From CAZLMG01 sp964560765 (GTDB lineage Bacteria; Bdellovibrionota_B; Oligoflexia; Oligoflexales; CAZLMG01), in assembly GCA_964560765.1 (NCBI GenBank), contig CAZLMG010000001.1, positions 124,001-188,000 of the forward strand: 64,000 nucleotides of DNA. The letters run 5' to 3'. Both the position numbers and the translations under genes were made by a program. The notes beneath the pieces were generated by a model. That model did not search any database. It was not told the DNA's origin and saw only the letters and a program-made list of their open reading frames with translations. Positions 27,001 through 34,838 of the stretch are shown here, piece by piece (the stretch's first letter is position 1; each line of letters begins with the position of its first letter).

Positions 27001-27110
27001 TAGGACAACGGACCTTCTCCGGCACCAACATCGGCATCGTCGTCCGTCGCATCCTCGTGTAGCCCAGGGCCCCTAACCACGGGTTGCAAATTCTTTGGTT
27101 GACCACTCAT
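24012..27110 (-). CDS. gdh2: NAD-specific glutamate dehydrogenase, large (115-kDa class)
   Basis: 1032 residues from the ATG at 27110 (MSGQPKNLQP), with GGAG 6 nt upstream; a 16-residue longer form is possible. It catalyses oxidative deamination of L-glutamate to 2-oxoglutarate with NAD. An N-terminal ~400-residue regulatory region precedes the catalytic core, which holds KDISRGGMRVVMPRNE, the substrate-Lys segment QQMKNKDIPEGGSKAVVVL, GPDENMT, and a dinucleotide-binding domain with SMTGGPDGDVAGNELR and VRAIVEGANIFFTDEAR. Size matches the 115-kDa class and not the 180-kDa one. It follows the glutamate-cysteine ligase gene by 53 nt, so both use glutamate and may share a transcript. Confidence 0.92.
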   Translation of the reverse strand: MSGQPKNLQPVVRGPGLHEDATDDDADVGAGEGPLSYEVVKTGSDLETYIEDIADTVRVGLDQSIAILTPWFFNNMPRIYYQTTPRQEKVRHLSAIITGHVFETKQTVELWDRDRSKVTFIGPGGDRKILLDMTAKLKVIAHLKMGAIYFSRDKLLYLSTFFCSRQKPLEPGNARIAEKVNAARKLMLAEFPDQKESIDHYLANLDNDFVVYATAARLHITYRMVSYMSSHEGARTFVESFDNSPSARLTLGIKNVNPSQVMESIVHLFHRYDYNITRAFVVKFETGYDEPITVMHFIIDHASGDHVDTDSVPMRKLNKAIRTLGWVDMDEYSNLARDPYNFSINAANLVRSMSTWCHIFLGKENPYIYSLYRIERAFFNYHKITEDLVDLFRLRFDPLKEQERQLGGADVISARIVKEIEETVVEEVDQNIFRQCLNFLSHVLKTNYFISSKTGLAFRISPDALDSRYYKNKPFGIFYIIGKDFRCFQVRWKDISRGGMRVVMPRNEGDYAYALAGLFDEVYGLSYAQQMKNKDIPEGGSKAVVVLRPGGYRDQAVKGAVNALMDLLVYEDEPHEGTAAEQIDYYKKEEIIYLGPDENMTNELINWITQHVARRGYPYARAFMSSKPGDGINHKEFGVTSEGVNVYVDNILRFIGINPRKDRFRISMTGGPDGDVAGNELRILNREYGENARLVSISDGMGAAHDPNGLDWPELLRLVTGAKSIAEFNPQKLSGDPKAFVIRADSNPNIRIRNELFAKTAADIFIPAGGRPYTMSEKNWQLFLRPDGVPNVRAIVEGANIFFTDEARRRLQDKGVMIIKDSSANKTGVICSSYEIIACLTISSKEFQEIKDVYVKQVIEILRSKADAEARLLLRYYRRGYEGKNLVDLSIDVSREINEITDCLLEELTKRQDEVLNSALFQGLIYRHCPPILVEKFKARILKRLPQAHQIAILSAYIASHIVYREGLGWMHSIPPDKRYETARRYMEMSEQANLMIDSVLGSNIDGREEIAAILGRSAAKYLTMAKLESVD

Positions 27111-27163
27111 GAACAGCTCCTCAAGAAAGAGAAGAACGCCATCACCAACCAGCTCCATTTATT

Positions 27164-28618
27164 CTACGTCAATCGACGCCAATGGTCCTCGACACGGTCA
27201 ATTGTCGCCACCGTCAAAGAACCGTCAGCCGCAATCCCATCCAGTAAGTCATCTGCTGGCGAACGACCACGCTGGGTGAAGTGCTGCACAAAATTAGAAA
27301 AATGCCCTTGGGCACATTGTTCGCGAAAGCACGATGGCAGGCGGGCAAAGCCGGCCATGGCAATCTCTGCAATCTTCAAAGAATAACTAGCCATCTCTGC
27401 ATCCTGCAATCCGTGAACGCAGCGTTGCCAAAGATCACCCAATCGTCCCTGCACTGGCTCGAGCATCTGCAGAACGGCGTCCAGAGCTTGCGCATCGTAA
27501 AGCAAGCCAGTGTAATAGGCCGCCGGCACAAACTGCCAAATTCGACTTTGGCAATCAACCGAACGCAACTCCAAGAATCCGCGTGCACGCACTTCCGGAA
27601 AGTGCAAGGAGAGGTGCGTGGTGAAGTCAGACAACTGGGGGTACACCCCATCGATGCCATTTTGAATCCACTCACGGAAAGACGTTTTGTGGGTAGGGAC
27701 GCGATAATCAAGCGCCTGCACAAACACGACTTGCGCCGTCATCACATGTTGAAAGTAGGCATCAACAACACTCGCCCGCGAGCGCTCTTGAAAAACGCGG
27801 CGTAAATCCGGAAATCCCGTGCGACTGCGATCCACATCGTGCCAGCAGCGGCCACGCATGGTGCGGTATGGAGTCGCCTTGCCGTCCACCCACGGCGAAT
27901 AAGCAAACGTGGCCGTCGCAAATGGCGCGATGAGTTGACTAGCCAGAAATCGCTTCACCAATGTGGCGTTATCGACACCGAAATCCAAGTTTACCTGGAC
28001 AGTGCATGTTTGCCGCATCATGCGTTGGCCGAATTCCGATAGGCGTCCAAAATGCTCGTTCATGGCGCGATAACGACTCTTGGTCATTTGCAGGCCAATC
28101 TCTTCAACGGTGTACCAAGGATTGATGCCGATCTGAAACAGTCGCACGTCGCTCTTTGCAAGATGCTTGTCCAGTGCCTGCTGTATTTCTAGGGCGCGCG
28201 CCACCGCCTGCGATAAGCAGGGATATGGGGTTGAAGAAAACTCTAGCTGTCCACCCGGTTCAAACGTCAATTGGTCATCATGATCCAGCATCACCCGGAG
28301 TAAGTGGGGAGGCTCGCCGGGAGCTAGCTGATGAACCTCGGCTGTCCAGCGGGAATCTGCGACGGTTTTCGCCAGCAGCAACTCAGCCAACGCCTCGCCA
28401 CCATCGAAGAGTGGAACACGCTCGGGGCGAGCCATGCCAGGTCGCCAGCGTCCCGGCAACATTTCAATCTCAATACCAACCAAGCCCGGCCAGATGGGAT
28501 GATCACGCCCGTAGCTTTCCGGCTGCAGTTTAAAAACACGTTCGTCAACATGTCGGAGTGCATCTTCGAGAGTGAGCTTGGCAGAAGTTTGGTTGGCTTG
28601 CACGGTGAGAGCGTCCAA
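27164..28618 (-). CDS. gshA: glutamate-cysteine ligase, plant/GCS2 type
   Basis: 484 residues. It makes gamma-glutamylcysteine from Glu, Cys and ATP, the first step to glutathione (or, in the EgtA branch, ergothioneine). Family marks in order: LVGIEIEML, FEPGGQLEFSSTPYP, LFQIGINPWYTVEEIGLQM, the segment with YRAMNEHFG, MMRQTCTVQVNLDFG, CWHDVDRSRTGFPD, and LSLHFPEVRARGFLELRSVD. The TTG start at 28618 has no clear Shine-Dalgarno, so a downstream GTG (28603) remains possible. No glutathione synthetase is in the window. A terminator-like element separates it from exbD. Confidence 0.87.
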   Translation of the reverse strand: MDALTVQANQTSAKLTLEDALRHVDERVFKLQPESYGRDHPIWPGLVGIEIEMLPGRWRPGMARPERVPLFDGGEALAELLLAKTVADSRWTAEVHQLAPGEPPHLLRVMLDHDDQLTFEPGGQLEFSSTPYPCLSQAVARALEIQQALDKHLAKSDVRLFQIGINPWYTVEEIGLQMTKSRYRAMNEHFGRLSEFGQRMMRQTCTVQVNLDFGVDNATLVKRFLASQLIAPFATATFAYSPWVDGKATPYRTMRGRCWHDVDRSRTGFPDLRRVFQERSRASVVDAYFQHVMTAQVVFVQALDYRVPTHKTSFREWIQNGIDGVYPQLSDFTTHLSLHFPEVRARGFLELRSVDCQSRIWQFVPAAYYTGLLYDAQALDAVLQMLEPVQGRLGDLWQRCVHGLQDAEMASYSLKIAEIAMAGFARLPSCFREQCAQGHFSNFVQHFTQRGRSPADDLLDGIAADGSLTVATIDRVEDHWRRLT

Positions 28619-28646
28619 TATGCCGAGAGGCTACGGCGACCCGGCC

Positions 28647-28678
28647 AAAAAAAGCGCGTCGGAACTAGGGCCCCGACG
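28647..28678 (-). terminator. intrinsic terminator after exbD
   Basis: On the minus strand CGTCGG and CCGACG form a 6-bp stem (28657-28662 with 28673-28678) with a 10-nt loop, followed 3 nt later by seven T. It includes the exbD stop codon and lies 29 nt before the glutamate-cysteine ligase start, so the ligase may depend on readthrough or its own promoter. Confidence 0.6.
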
Positions 28679-29078
28679 GCTGTTCTACGTTTATCGCAAA
28701 CTCGGTTATACCGTTTTTCTTAACGGCATCAATGAGTTTTATCACGGAGCCATGCGGAGTTTTTTCATCAGCAGCGATCACCGCCTGCAGGGGCTCGGCC
28801 CCGGTCCGCCGCTGCCGAATGGCGGCATCGATGGCCGAAAACTCTAACGGCTGGCCATCAAGGTAGAGATTCGATTGTTGATCGAGAACAAAGGCCAGAT
28901 TCTTGTTGCCCGTACTTTCGCCGGTCGCCGCCTCAGGGAGATTGACGTTGATCGACTGATTGACAATATAATTCGCCGTAACCATGAAAATCACTAGCAA
29001 AACCAGCATGACGTCGACAAAGGGGGTGACGTTAATTTCGGTGATTTCATCATCACCATCGCTCATTCTTCCCGCCAT
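28665..29078 (-). CDS. exbD: ExbD/TolR-family biopolymer transport protein
   Basis: 137 residues: a short cytosolic N-terminus, one membrane helix with the essential Asp (D22 in NVTPFVDVMLVLLVIFMV), and a periplasmic domain of ~90 residues. With ExbB it uses the proton gradient to energise an outer-membrane process through TonB- or TolA-like partners. No tonB, tolA or tolB gene is in the window, so the system it serves (Ton, Tol-Pal or another) is open. It lies 41 nt downstream of the exbB-like gene. Confidence 0.87.
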   Translation of the reverse strand: MAGRMSDGDDEITEINVTPFVDVMLVLLVIFMVTANYIVNQSINVNLPEAATGESTGNKNLAFVLDQQSNLYLDGQPLEFSAIDAAIRQRRTGAEPLQAVIAADEKTPHGSVIKLIDAVKKNGITEFAINVEQPSGP

Positions 29079-29119
29079 GGGTTCGGCCCCTTAAACTTGA
29101 AAATGTCGAATATTCGAAT

Positions 29120-29740
29120 TTAGGACTCGAAATGAGAGGCCACGAGGCGCATCACCGACTCAGCATTGGCGATGTGGCGTTTCACAATACGCTGAAAGGC
29201 GTTGTAGGCGATAACAGCCGGAATCGCGACCATGAGACCCACCGCAGTCGCGACCAGAGCCTCGGAAATGCCAGCCATGACCACCGAGGGGCCTCCTGCG
29301 GCGTTTTTCGACAAATCGTGGAAAGCAACGATGATCCCGATTACGGTACCAAACAGGCCAATAAACGGCGCATTATTGCCCAGTGTACCGAGAATAACTA
29401 AGCCGCGATCCAATTGCGGTCGTTCGCCAACAATGTAGCTGGCCATCGTATCTTCCATGGCGCGCGGCCCCCGGTCGGCAACATTGAGGCCTCGCAAGAC
29501 CATCTGACTAGCAACAGCGTCACTGGCTTGGCAAAGATCGCGCACGGCCTGAATATTCTTTCCCTGCAGGTGCGTCACAAGCTCACGCGTGAACCGATGG
29601 TAATCGAGGCGCACTTTTGAATAGAACCAGAGGCGTTCGCCGACGACAGCCAACGAGATGATGCTTAAGGCCACCAGCAACCATAGAACCCACTCGCTAC
29701 CCAACAACGCCAAGCCCAAGAACGTTTCGATAATATTCAC
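29120..29740 (-). CDS. exbB: ExbB/TolQ/MotA-family proton channel protein
   Basis: 206 residues with three membrane helices: ~12-34, ~110-140 (TLGNNAPFIGLFGTVIGIIV) and ~160-185 (ISEALVATAVGLMVAIPAV). The conserved proton-path segments TLGNNAPFIGLFGT and ALVATAVGL are typical of ExbB/TolQ. It starts with GTG at 29740 after GGGAG. It is the first gene of the ExbB-ExbD pair and forms the pentameric stator around ExbD in the inner membrane. Confidence 0.87.
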   Translation of the reverse strand: MNIIETFLGLALLGSEWVLWLLVALSIISLAVVGERLWFYSKVRLDYHRFTRELVTHLQGKNIQAVRDLCQASDAVASQMVLRGLNVADRGPRAMEDTMASYIVGERPQLDRGLVILGTLGNNAPFIGLFGTVIGIIVAFHDLSKNAAGGPSVVMAGISEALVATAVGLMVAIPAVIAYNAFQRIVKRHIANAESVMRLVASHFES

Positions 29741-29787
29741 GAATCACTCCCTGCAACATTGCAGTTTCAAAGATAGTTCAGACTGTT

Positions 29788-30408
29788 CTAACTAGCTAGC
29801 TCTTGTTCAAAAACTTGGCGTAGCTTCTGCTCGTATACGGCGAAGCTCACGAAATTCACACCAAGGCGCTCAGAGCTGATTCGAGGCCCGCTGACTTGGC
29901 CATCACGACCCTGATAAAGCGTGACGCGGTCCCAAGGCTCACCACTGCGAATGAAGGTGTCGCGGCCCACGATTTTCTCGGCTTTCGATACCAACCATCC
30001 GGAGCCAGCCCTTTCGAAGAGGAATCCCCGCTCGTTGAGCGGCTTCAGAAAGAAATACAACCGATCAGGTTCGATGCGGCCCATCTCGCGAAGCATGGCG
30101 CGCCGCGGCAGAACTTGGGTGCCGCTATTGGCCGGGTAACAGAACTGACGACGTAAGCGCAAAAAGACCTGATCGAGCATGGCATCGTCGTCAACCATAA
30201 CAAAATCATCTTGCAGCCGGGCTGGCCGTTGTTTGATGAGGGCTCGCGCTTGCCGATCAGCTTCCGAGGCCTCAGCCGCACGGCGTTGGTGGTGCCGGCG
30301 CTTTGCCGTCGCATAAGGAGCAGGCTTCCAGGCTCGACTTAGTTTCTGCCAAGCGAGTTGAAGTTCTTGGGTGCCGCGTTGCAATATACTTGACAAGAAA
30401 TCAGACAA
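29788..30408 (-). CDS. uncharacterised protein upstream of exbB, TTG start
   Basis: 206 residues. The frame stays open to 30513, but that extension reads antisense through the tRNA-Gly gene and is not protein. The TTG at 30408 is chosen because AAGGAG lies 6 nt upstream. The N-terminal ~70 residues are basic and Gln/Arg/Ala-rich. The rest (~75-206) is a mixed fold with FVMVDDDAMLDQVFLRLRRQ and LYFFLKPLNERGFLF, and resembles no family I know. It precedes exbB by 47 nt on the same strand, so it may be part of that transcript. Confidence 0.6.
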   Translation of the reverse strand: MSDFLSSILQRGTQELQLAWQKLSRAWKPAPYATAKRRHHQRRAAEASEADRQARALIKQRPARLQDDFVMVDDDAMLDQVFLRLRRQFCYPANSGTQVLPRRAMLREMGRIEPDRLYFFLKPLNERGFLFERAGSGWLVSKAEKIVGRDTFIRSGEPWDRVTLYQGRDGQVSGPRISSERLGVNFVSFAVYEQKLRQVFEQELAS

Positions 30409-30418
30409 ACCGTACTCC
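30390..30418 (+). promoter_or_regulatory. candidate promoter for tRNA-Gly
   Basis: TTGACA (30390-30395), a 17-bp spacer, then TACTCC (30413-30418). The expected start (~30425) is about 11 nt before the mature tRNA. The -35 is perfect and the -10 is poor. It lies inside the 5' end of the divergent protein gene. Confidence 0.4.
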
Positions 30419-30435
30419 TTTATGTCTCTTCGATC

Positions 30436-30512
30436 GCGGGAGTAGCTCAGTTGGCTAGAGCGTCGCGTTGCCATCGCGAAGGTCGAGGGTTCGAGTCCCT
30501 TTTCCCGCTCCA
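30436..30512 (+). tRNA. tRNA-Gly(GCC)
   Basis: 77 nt with encoded CCA (30510-30512). The acceptor stem GCGGGAG pairs with TTCCCGC (last pair G-U). The D-stem is GCTC/GAGC. The anticodon stem TCGCG/CGCGA holds loop TTGCCAT with anticodon GCC. The T-arm is GAGGG-TTCGAGT-CCCTT. It reads GGC and GGU codons. A short T-rich stretch follows. Confidence 0.96.
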
Positions 30513-30703
30513 TTCATTTTTCAAGACCGACCGCAGAATCCGCATAGATGATTTTGCGACCTCTGATCATTTTACCGCACTGCTGGTGTTTGGCGTGAGC
30601 CGGAAGTAAATCATCGCTGCGATGCCTTATGCACGCCCTTCATATCCACCTTAAATGATATGAATTCGCCTTATGTGAGTTTTTGGATGAATCTTCCCTC
30701 GGC

Positions 30704-30721
30704 CTGCGGTACGTGCCGCAG
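30704..30721. promoter_or_regulatory. inverted repeat upstream of the DJ-1/PfpI gene
   Basis: CTGCGG-TACGTG-CCGCAG is a perfect 6-6-6 dyad, ending 48 nt before the ATG at 30770 and 7 nt before an AT-rich TTTTATT that could be a -10. A repressor or activator site is plausible. The remainder of 30513-30769 shows no gene. Confidence 0.4.
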
Positions 30722-30769
30722 ACGCCTATTTTATTAGTGCGAACATCGTTTTTTCGGAGGAAGACCAAC

Positions 30770-31471
30770 ATGACCACCATTATCAAAGCCCTCATCGTCG
30801 TCACCAGTCATGGGCAACTCGGCAGCACCGGCAAGCCAACTGGATATTATCTGCCTGAGGTCACTCATCCCTATGCCGAACTGACAGAGCGCGGCATGCA
30901 AGTGGACATCGCCAGTATCCAGGGCGGAGAGGCGCCCATGGACCCAAGCAGCCTTGACCTCAAGGATCCCATCAATAAAGCCTTTTGGGAGAATGCGGAA
31001 ACTCGCGGCAAACTGACTAAGACGATTCCGTTGGCCAGCGTTCGCGCTGAGGACTATGCGGCGATCATTTACGCGGGAGGCCATGGCACCATGTGGGACT
31101 TTCCCGACAACAAATCTGTCCAGAGCCTCACCGCCAAAATTTTTGACCGCGGCGGCATCGTTGCTGCGGTCTGTCATGGGCCAGCCGCACTCGTAAACGT
31201 CAAACTAGGCAATGGTCGGTTCCTGGTGGATGGGAAGAACGTCGGCGCGTTTACGAACGAAGAAGAAGACGCCGTCAAGCTAAGCGCCGTCATGCCCTTT
31301 GCACTCGAGAGTCGTCTAATTGAACGCGGCGCAAAGTTTTCGAAAGCTGCCAATTGGCAACAGCATGTGGTCATCGATGGACGTTTGGTGACAGGACAAA
31401 ACCCTGCGTCCGCAGCCGGTGTCGGCAAGGCGGTAGCGAATCTCTTGAATCCGAAGAAGGCCAGTCACTAG
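30770..31471 (+). CDS. DJ-1/PfpI superfamily protein (Hsp31-like)
   Basis: 233 residues from the ATG at 30770, preceded by GGAGG. The nucleophile elbow is VAAVCHGPAAL with the reactive Cys and its adjacent His. The upstream Glu region (TGYYLPEVTHPYAEL) and AAIIYAGGHGTMWDFPDN are typical of the class close to Hsp31/glyoxalase III-like proteins. Members act as methylglyoxal-detoxifying, chaperone or deglycase-like proteins; which applies here is unknown. The next gene, a flavoprotein, begins 3 nt after the stop, so the two form an operon. Confidence 0.87.
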   Translation: MTTIIKALIVVTSHGQLGSTGKPTGYYLPEVTHPYAELTERGMQVDIASIQGGEAPMDPSSLDLKDPINKAFWENAETRGKLTKTIPLASVRAEDYAAIIYAGGHGTMWDFPDNKSVQSLTAKIFDRGGIVAAVCHGPAALVNVKLGNGRFLVDGKNVGAFTNEEEDAVKLSAVMPFALESRLIERGAKFSKAANWQQHVVIDGRLVTGQNPASAAGVGKAVANLLNPKKASH

Positions 31472-31474
31472 CAG

Positions 31475-32671
31475 ATGTCGGAAGTATTGCCTAAGAGCGT
31501 CGCTGTTATCGGCAGCGGTCCCGCCGGACTGATGGCTGCGGACGTGCTAGCCCATGCCGGTGTCCCGGTAACCATTTACGAGAAGCGCCCGGGGCCAGGG
31601 CGCAAACTCTTTATCGCGGGGAGTTCAGGACTCAACGTCACGAATTGCCTACCCAGTTCGGAATTTAGCACTGTCTATAGGGGTGGTGATGCCTACTGGC
31701 CAGCATTTTTCCGCGACTTTGGCGCCGGCCAATGGCTCAACTTCCTCGATAAGTCTCTTGGCCTGGAAACTTTCCTTGGGACCAGCGGTCGCTACTTTGT
31801 GAAGACGATGAATGCCGGATTGCTCATGCGACATTGGCGTCGCCGTCTGACTACTGCCGGGGTTGCGTGGCAGTTCCAAAAGGAAGCCTGCAATTTTGCT
31901 AGCATGCAAGAAGGCGAGATTGTCGTTGAGTTTGCCGATGGCAGCCACGCGAGACATTCGGCTGCAATTTTTGCGTTAGGCGGCGGTAGCTGGGAACCTG
32001 ATGAAAAGCCACTGCGATGGCCGCAGATGTTTATCCAAAAGGGCATTCCTTGGGTGCCACTGCAGCCATCGAACGTTGGCTATCGATTCGCCTGGAAACC
32101 AGGATTTCTTGCCGAGGCCGAAGGCCAGCCGTTGAAAAACATCGTCCTTACTACAAGTCGAGGTAGTCGACGCGGCGACCTTATCGTGACTGCGTACGGT
32201 TTGGAAGGGACGCCCATTTACACCCTCGGAGCATCGGGATCCGTTACCCTGGATTTGGCCCCCGACTTGACGTCAGCTCAGATCTCCGAAAAGCTCGCGC
32301 GAACGTCGGAAAACCTCGCCCCAATTCGTCGCGTGCAGCGCTTACTAAACATGAGCAAAGCGTCGCAGTCTCTGCTCTTTCATCATGCACCGGCAGCTGC
32401 CCTCTCCGACCTAGCTGCCATGAGCGAAACTATCAAGTCACTACCGCTCAACGCCCTCGGCCCACAATCTCTCGACGAAGCGATTTCTTCAGCAGGTGGC
32501 GTCAGTTGGGACGCGGTCGACGCGGACCTCATGCTGAAGGATTCACCTGAAGTATACGTTGCAGGAGAGATGCTGGATTGGGATGCCCCAACCGGCGGAT
32601 TCCTCATTCAAGGCTGCGTAGCTATGGGACACGCCGTCGGCAAAAAACTACTGGCTAAGATCCACAAATAA
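31475..32671 (+). CDS. flavoprotein of the HI0933/PP_4765 family
   Basis: 398 residues. FAD binding is shown by VAVIGSGPAGLMAADVLAHA at the N-terminus, the family mark KLFIAGSSGLNVTN, FALGGGSWE, and the C-terminal AGEMLDWDAPTGGFLIQGC. The sequence fits the TIGR03862-type subgroup of HI0933-like NAD(P)/FAD oxidoreductases, whose substrates are unknown. It is translated from an ATG 3 nt after the DJ-1 gene stop and probably depends on coupling. Its 3' end overlaps the convergent DUF4430-like gene by 17 nt. Confidence 0.82.
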   Translation: MSEVLPKSVAVIGSGPAGLMAADVLAHAGVPVTIYEKRPGPGRKLFIAGSSGLNVTNCLPSSEFSTVYRGGDAYWPAFFRDFGAGQWLNFLDKSLGLETFLGTSGRYFVKTMNAGLLMRHWRRRLTTAGVAWQFQKEACNFASMQEGEIVVEFADGSHARHSAAIFALGGGSWEPDEKPLRWPQMFIQKGIPWVPLQPSNVGYRFAWKPGFLAEAEGQPLKNIVLTTSRGSRRGDLIVTAYGLEGTPIYTLGASGSVTLDLAPDLTSAQISEKLARTSENLAPIRRVQRLLNMSKASQSLLFHHAPAAALSDLAAMSETIKSLPLNALGPQSLDEAISSAGGVSWDAVDADLMLKDSPEVYVAGEMLDWDAPTGGFLIQGCVAMGHAVGKKLLAKIHK

Positions 32672-33140
32672 AACTCGGCTTTTCGCGGTGAGTGGGTACG
32701 CACATGGCCACCCAGTTACCATCCTTGTACCAAGCATATCCGAAGAACCATTTGATCGAGTCGTCATCATTTTGAATGAAAATTTCGTGCGGGTACAGTC
32801 CGGGCTCGACGCCGTTATATTCAAAGCACCAACCATAGGCACGCATTTCGCGATCGCTAATAATCTCGAGCGCTGCATCTCCCGTCGGTGAATCTTCAAC
32901 GGAGTTGATTCCCGATTCGGCTCCGACAAATTTGATGCCGTGTACCTGCAGCGTTTGGACGGAAGCTTGGCCCACGGAAGTGCCCACTTCAAAGTCCGCG
33001 TTGACCCGCAAGATAGGATCAGCGCCACAGGGATGAACAAATTCTACGCCGATAGCGCCCGCACTTTGCCAATCGCCAAGCGGCAGCACCACCATAATTC
33101 CCAAACATCCCAGAAAATGTCGCAGCAGGAAGGTTCTCAT
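32655..33140 (-). CDS. secreted DUF4430-like protein
   Basis: 161 residues with a signal peptide (~1-29, cleaved near AGA). The C-terminal half (AALEIISDREMRAYGWCFEY, then a segment with VEPGLYPHEIFIQNDDD, then IKWFFGYAWYKDGNWV) resembles the DUF4430/transcobalamin-like C-terminal domain in proteins I recall from Bdellovibrio-type bacteria. Four cysteines sit in the mature part. The ATG overlaps the serA stop (ATGA, 33137-33140), so it is translationally coupled to serA although it is exported. No function is known. Confidence 0.6.
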   Translation of the reverse strand: MRTFLLRHFLGCLGIMVVLPLGDWQSAGAIGVEFVHPCGADPILRVNADFEVGTSVGQASVQTLQVHGIKFVGAESGINSVEDSPTGDAALEIISDREMRAYGWCFEYNGVEPGLYPHEIFIQNDDDSIKWFFGYAWYKDGNWVAMCVPTHREKPSFICGS

Positions 33141-34732
33141 AGATGGACAGCTCGTACATTCAAGATGTTCTTGATCTTCGTCATCGCCTGCAAGTCTTGC
33201 GGCGACAACTCGCTATCGAGCCGCACCAGCGACATGGCCCGCCCCCCCTTCCGATTACGGCTTAACTCGAAGGTGCTGATATTCATACCGTGCGCCGCAA
33301 GAAAGGACCCCACATCGCCGATAACACCCGGCCGATCGTGGTTCTCAATCAACAAGATCTCACCACGCGGATCCATTTCAAAATGAAAGTCATTGATCAG
33401 CGAGACCCGCAATAGCCGGTCGTCAAAGACGATGCCACCGACCGTTAGCGCCTCCCCACCTAATCCATGCACCACCACTTTTAGTGCTGACTTATACCCT
33501 TCAAACCCAGGGTCTTCGCGCTCGGAGAGCTTTATGCCCAACTTGGCGAAATGGGATTCCACATTAACAAAGGAAACATAATCATCCACCACATGCCCAG
33601 CATAACCCTTCATCCAGCTCAAGCGAACCAATGCGTGATCGAGAGCCGCGATGTCCCCTCGGTATAGAATTTCGACTCGTTCCGGGCTGAACTCCAAAAT
33701 CTGGCCCGCGAGTGAGCCCAGCTTCTCGGCTAAAATGGCGTACGATTTTAGTGATACGTTGTCGATGACACCAATCTGCGGCAAGTTTACAGGATAATCC
33801 ACCACCCCGCCGTCCAGCGCCTTGGTGATCTGCTCGAAAATCGTTGCGCCAATGGCAATCTGCGCTTCGACAGTCGATGCGCCAATATGCGGCGAGCACC
33901 ATACTCGTTCGTGCTGAATCAAAGCCGGGAGTGGCTTCGGCTCATTCAGAAACGTGTCAATGGCAGCCCCAGCGAGATGGCCTTCTTCAAGGGCTTTGAC
34001 CAGTTCATCTTCGTCGATGAGCCCACCGCGTGCGGCGTTAACGATGTAGGAACCGCGAGGCAGGGCACCCAAAATATCGGAAGTGATAAAGCCCTTTGTC
34101 TCTTTGTTGAGTGGTACGTGCAGGGTCAAAATATCGACTTGCGACGCTAATTCTCTTAACGATGAGCAGCGATGCACATTGTGCCGCTGAAACGGCTCGT
34201 TCGAAATATAGGGATCATATCCAAACACCTCCATATCAAACCCGTGCGCCATATGAGCCACACGATGCCCGACATTACCCAACCCAACGATGCCAAGCCT
34301 TTTGCCGCGCAGTTCATACCCCGTGAATCGATGCCGATCCCAGCCGCCATTTTTGAGCTGCAACTGGGCGCTCGGAAGCTTACGAAACATGGAGAGCATG
34401 AGACCCATGGTCAACTCTGCTGCCGAATTGGTGTTCTTTCCCGGACAGTTAATCACCAAGATTCCGCGCTCGGTCGCGTATTCAATATCGATGTTACCGA
34501 CACCGACGGCGGCTCGACCGATAATTTTCAACTGCGGTGCCCGATCAATTAAGGCCCGGTCGACATCCGTCTCGCTACGGGTGATAATCACGGTCGCATC
34601 ACCAATATGCTTTTCAACCTCTTCGCGTGCAGCATCCGGCAGGTACTGTATCAGCAGGCTTGATTGTGCCCGAAACGCCCCGATCGCCGACTCGTGCAGA
34701 GCTCCTGTTATCAACACTTTCGCCTGTTTCAC
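33137..34732 (-). CDS. serA: D-3-phosphoglycerate dehydrogenase, long form
   Basis: 531 residues: the first step of serine synthesis, 3-phosphoglycerate + NAD to 3-phosphohydroxypyruvate. Layout: substrate domain, NAD domain (KRLGIVGLGNVGHRVA; the catalytic Arg in NAARGGLIDEDEL, Glu in LNEPKPLP, His in CSPHIGAST), then the ASB intervening domain (~315-455) and a C-terminal ACT domain (~458-531, GEILLIENHDRPGVIGDVGS). The ACT domain usually binds serine for feedback inhibition. The start is the GTG at 34732 with GAGGTGG upstream. Confidence 0.92.
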   Translation of the reverse strand: MKQAKVLITGALHESAIGAFRAQSSLLIQYLPDAAREEVEKHIGDATVIITRSETDVDRALIDRAPQLKIIGRAAVGVGNIDIEYATERGILVINCPGKNTNSAAELTMGLMLSMFRKLPSAQLQLKNGGWDRHRFTGYELRGKRLGIVGLGNVGHRVAHMAHGFDMEVFGYDPYISNEPFQRHNVHRCSSLRELASQVDILTLHVPLNKETKGFITSDILGALPRGSYIVNAARGGLIDEDELVKALEEGHLAGAAIDTFLNEPKPLPALIQHERVWCSPHIGASTVEAQIAIGATIFEQITKALDGGVVDYPVNLPQIGVIDNVSLKSYAILAEKLGSLAGQILEFSPERVEILYRGDIAALDHALVRLSWMKGYAGHVVDDYVSFVNVESHFAKLGIKLSEREDPGFEGYKSALKVVVHGLGGEALTVGGIVFDDRLLRVSLINDFHFEMDPRGEILLIENHDRPGVIGDVGSFLAAHGMNISTFELSRNRKGGRAMSLVRLDSELSPQDLQAMTKIKNILNVRAVHL

Positions 34733-34767
34733 CAGCCCACCTCAGTTACAATCGAGTGTCATCCGCG

Positions 34768-34806
34768 TCAAAATGAAATGCCCCGGTTATCGCACATTAC
34801 CGGGGC
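34768..34806 (-). terminator. intrinsic terminator downstream of the 34839-36143 gene
   Basis: On the minus strand, GCCCCGGT pairs perfectly with ACCGGGGC (34780-34787 with 34799-34806), with an 11-nt loop. This is followed by a T-rich run (ATTTCATTTTGA, 34768-34779). It separates this gene from serA. Confidence 0.65.
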
Positions 34807-34838
34807 GGCGTAAAGTTAAGGTCATACCAATGGAAAAA

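Noticed and set aside
30409..30513. N-terminal extension of the minus-strand protein to 30513
   Set aside because: It is the antisense of the tRNA-Gly gene and a well-known false translation product; the TTG at 30408 has a proper ribosome-binding site.
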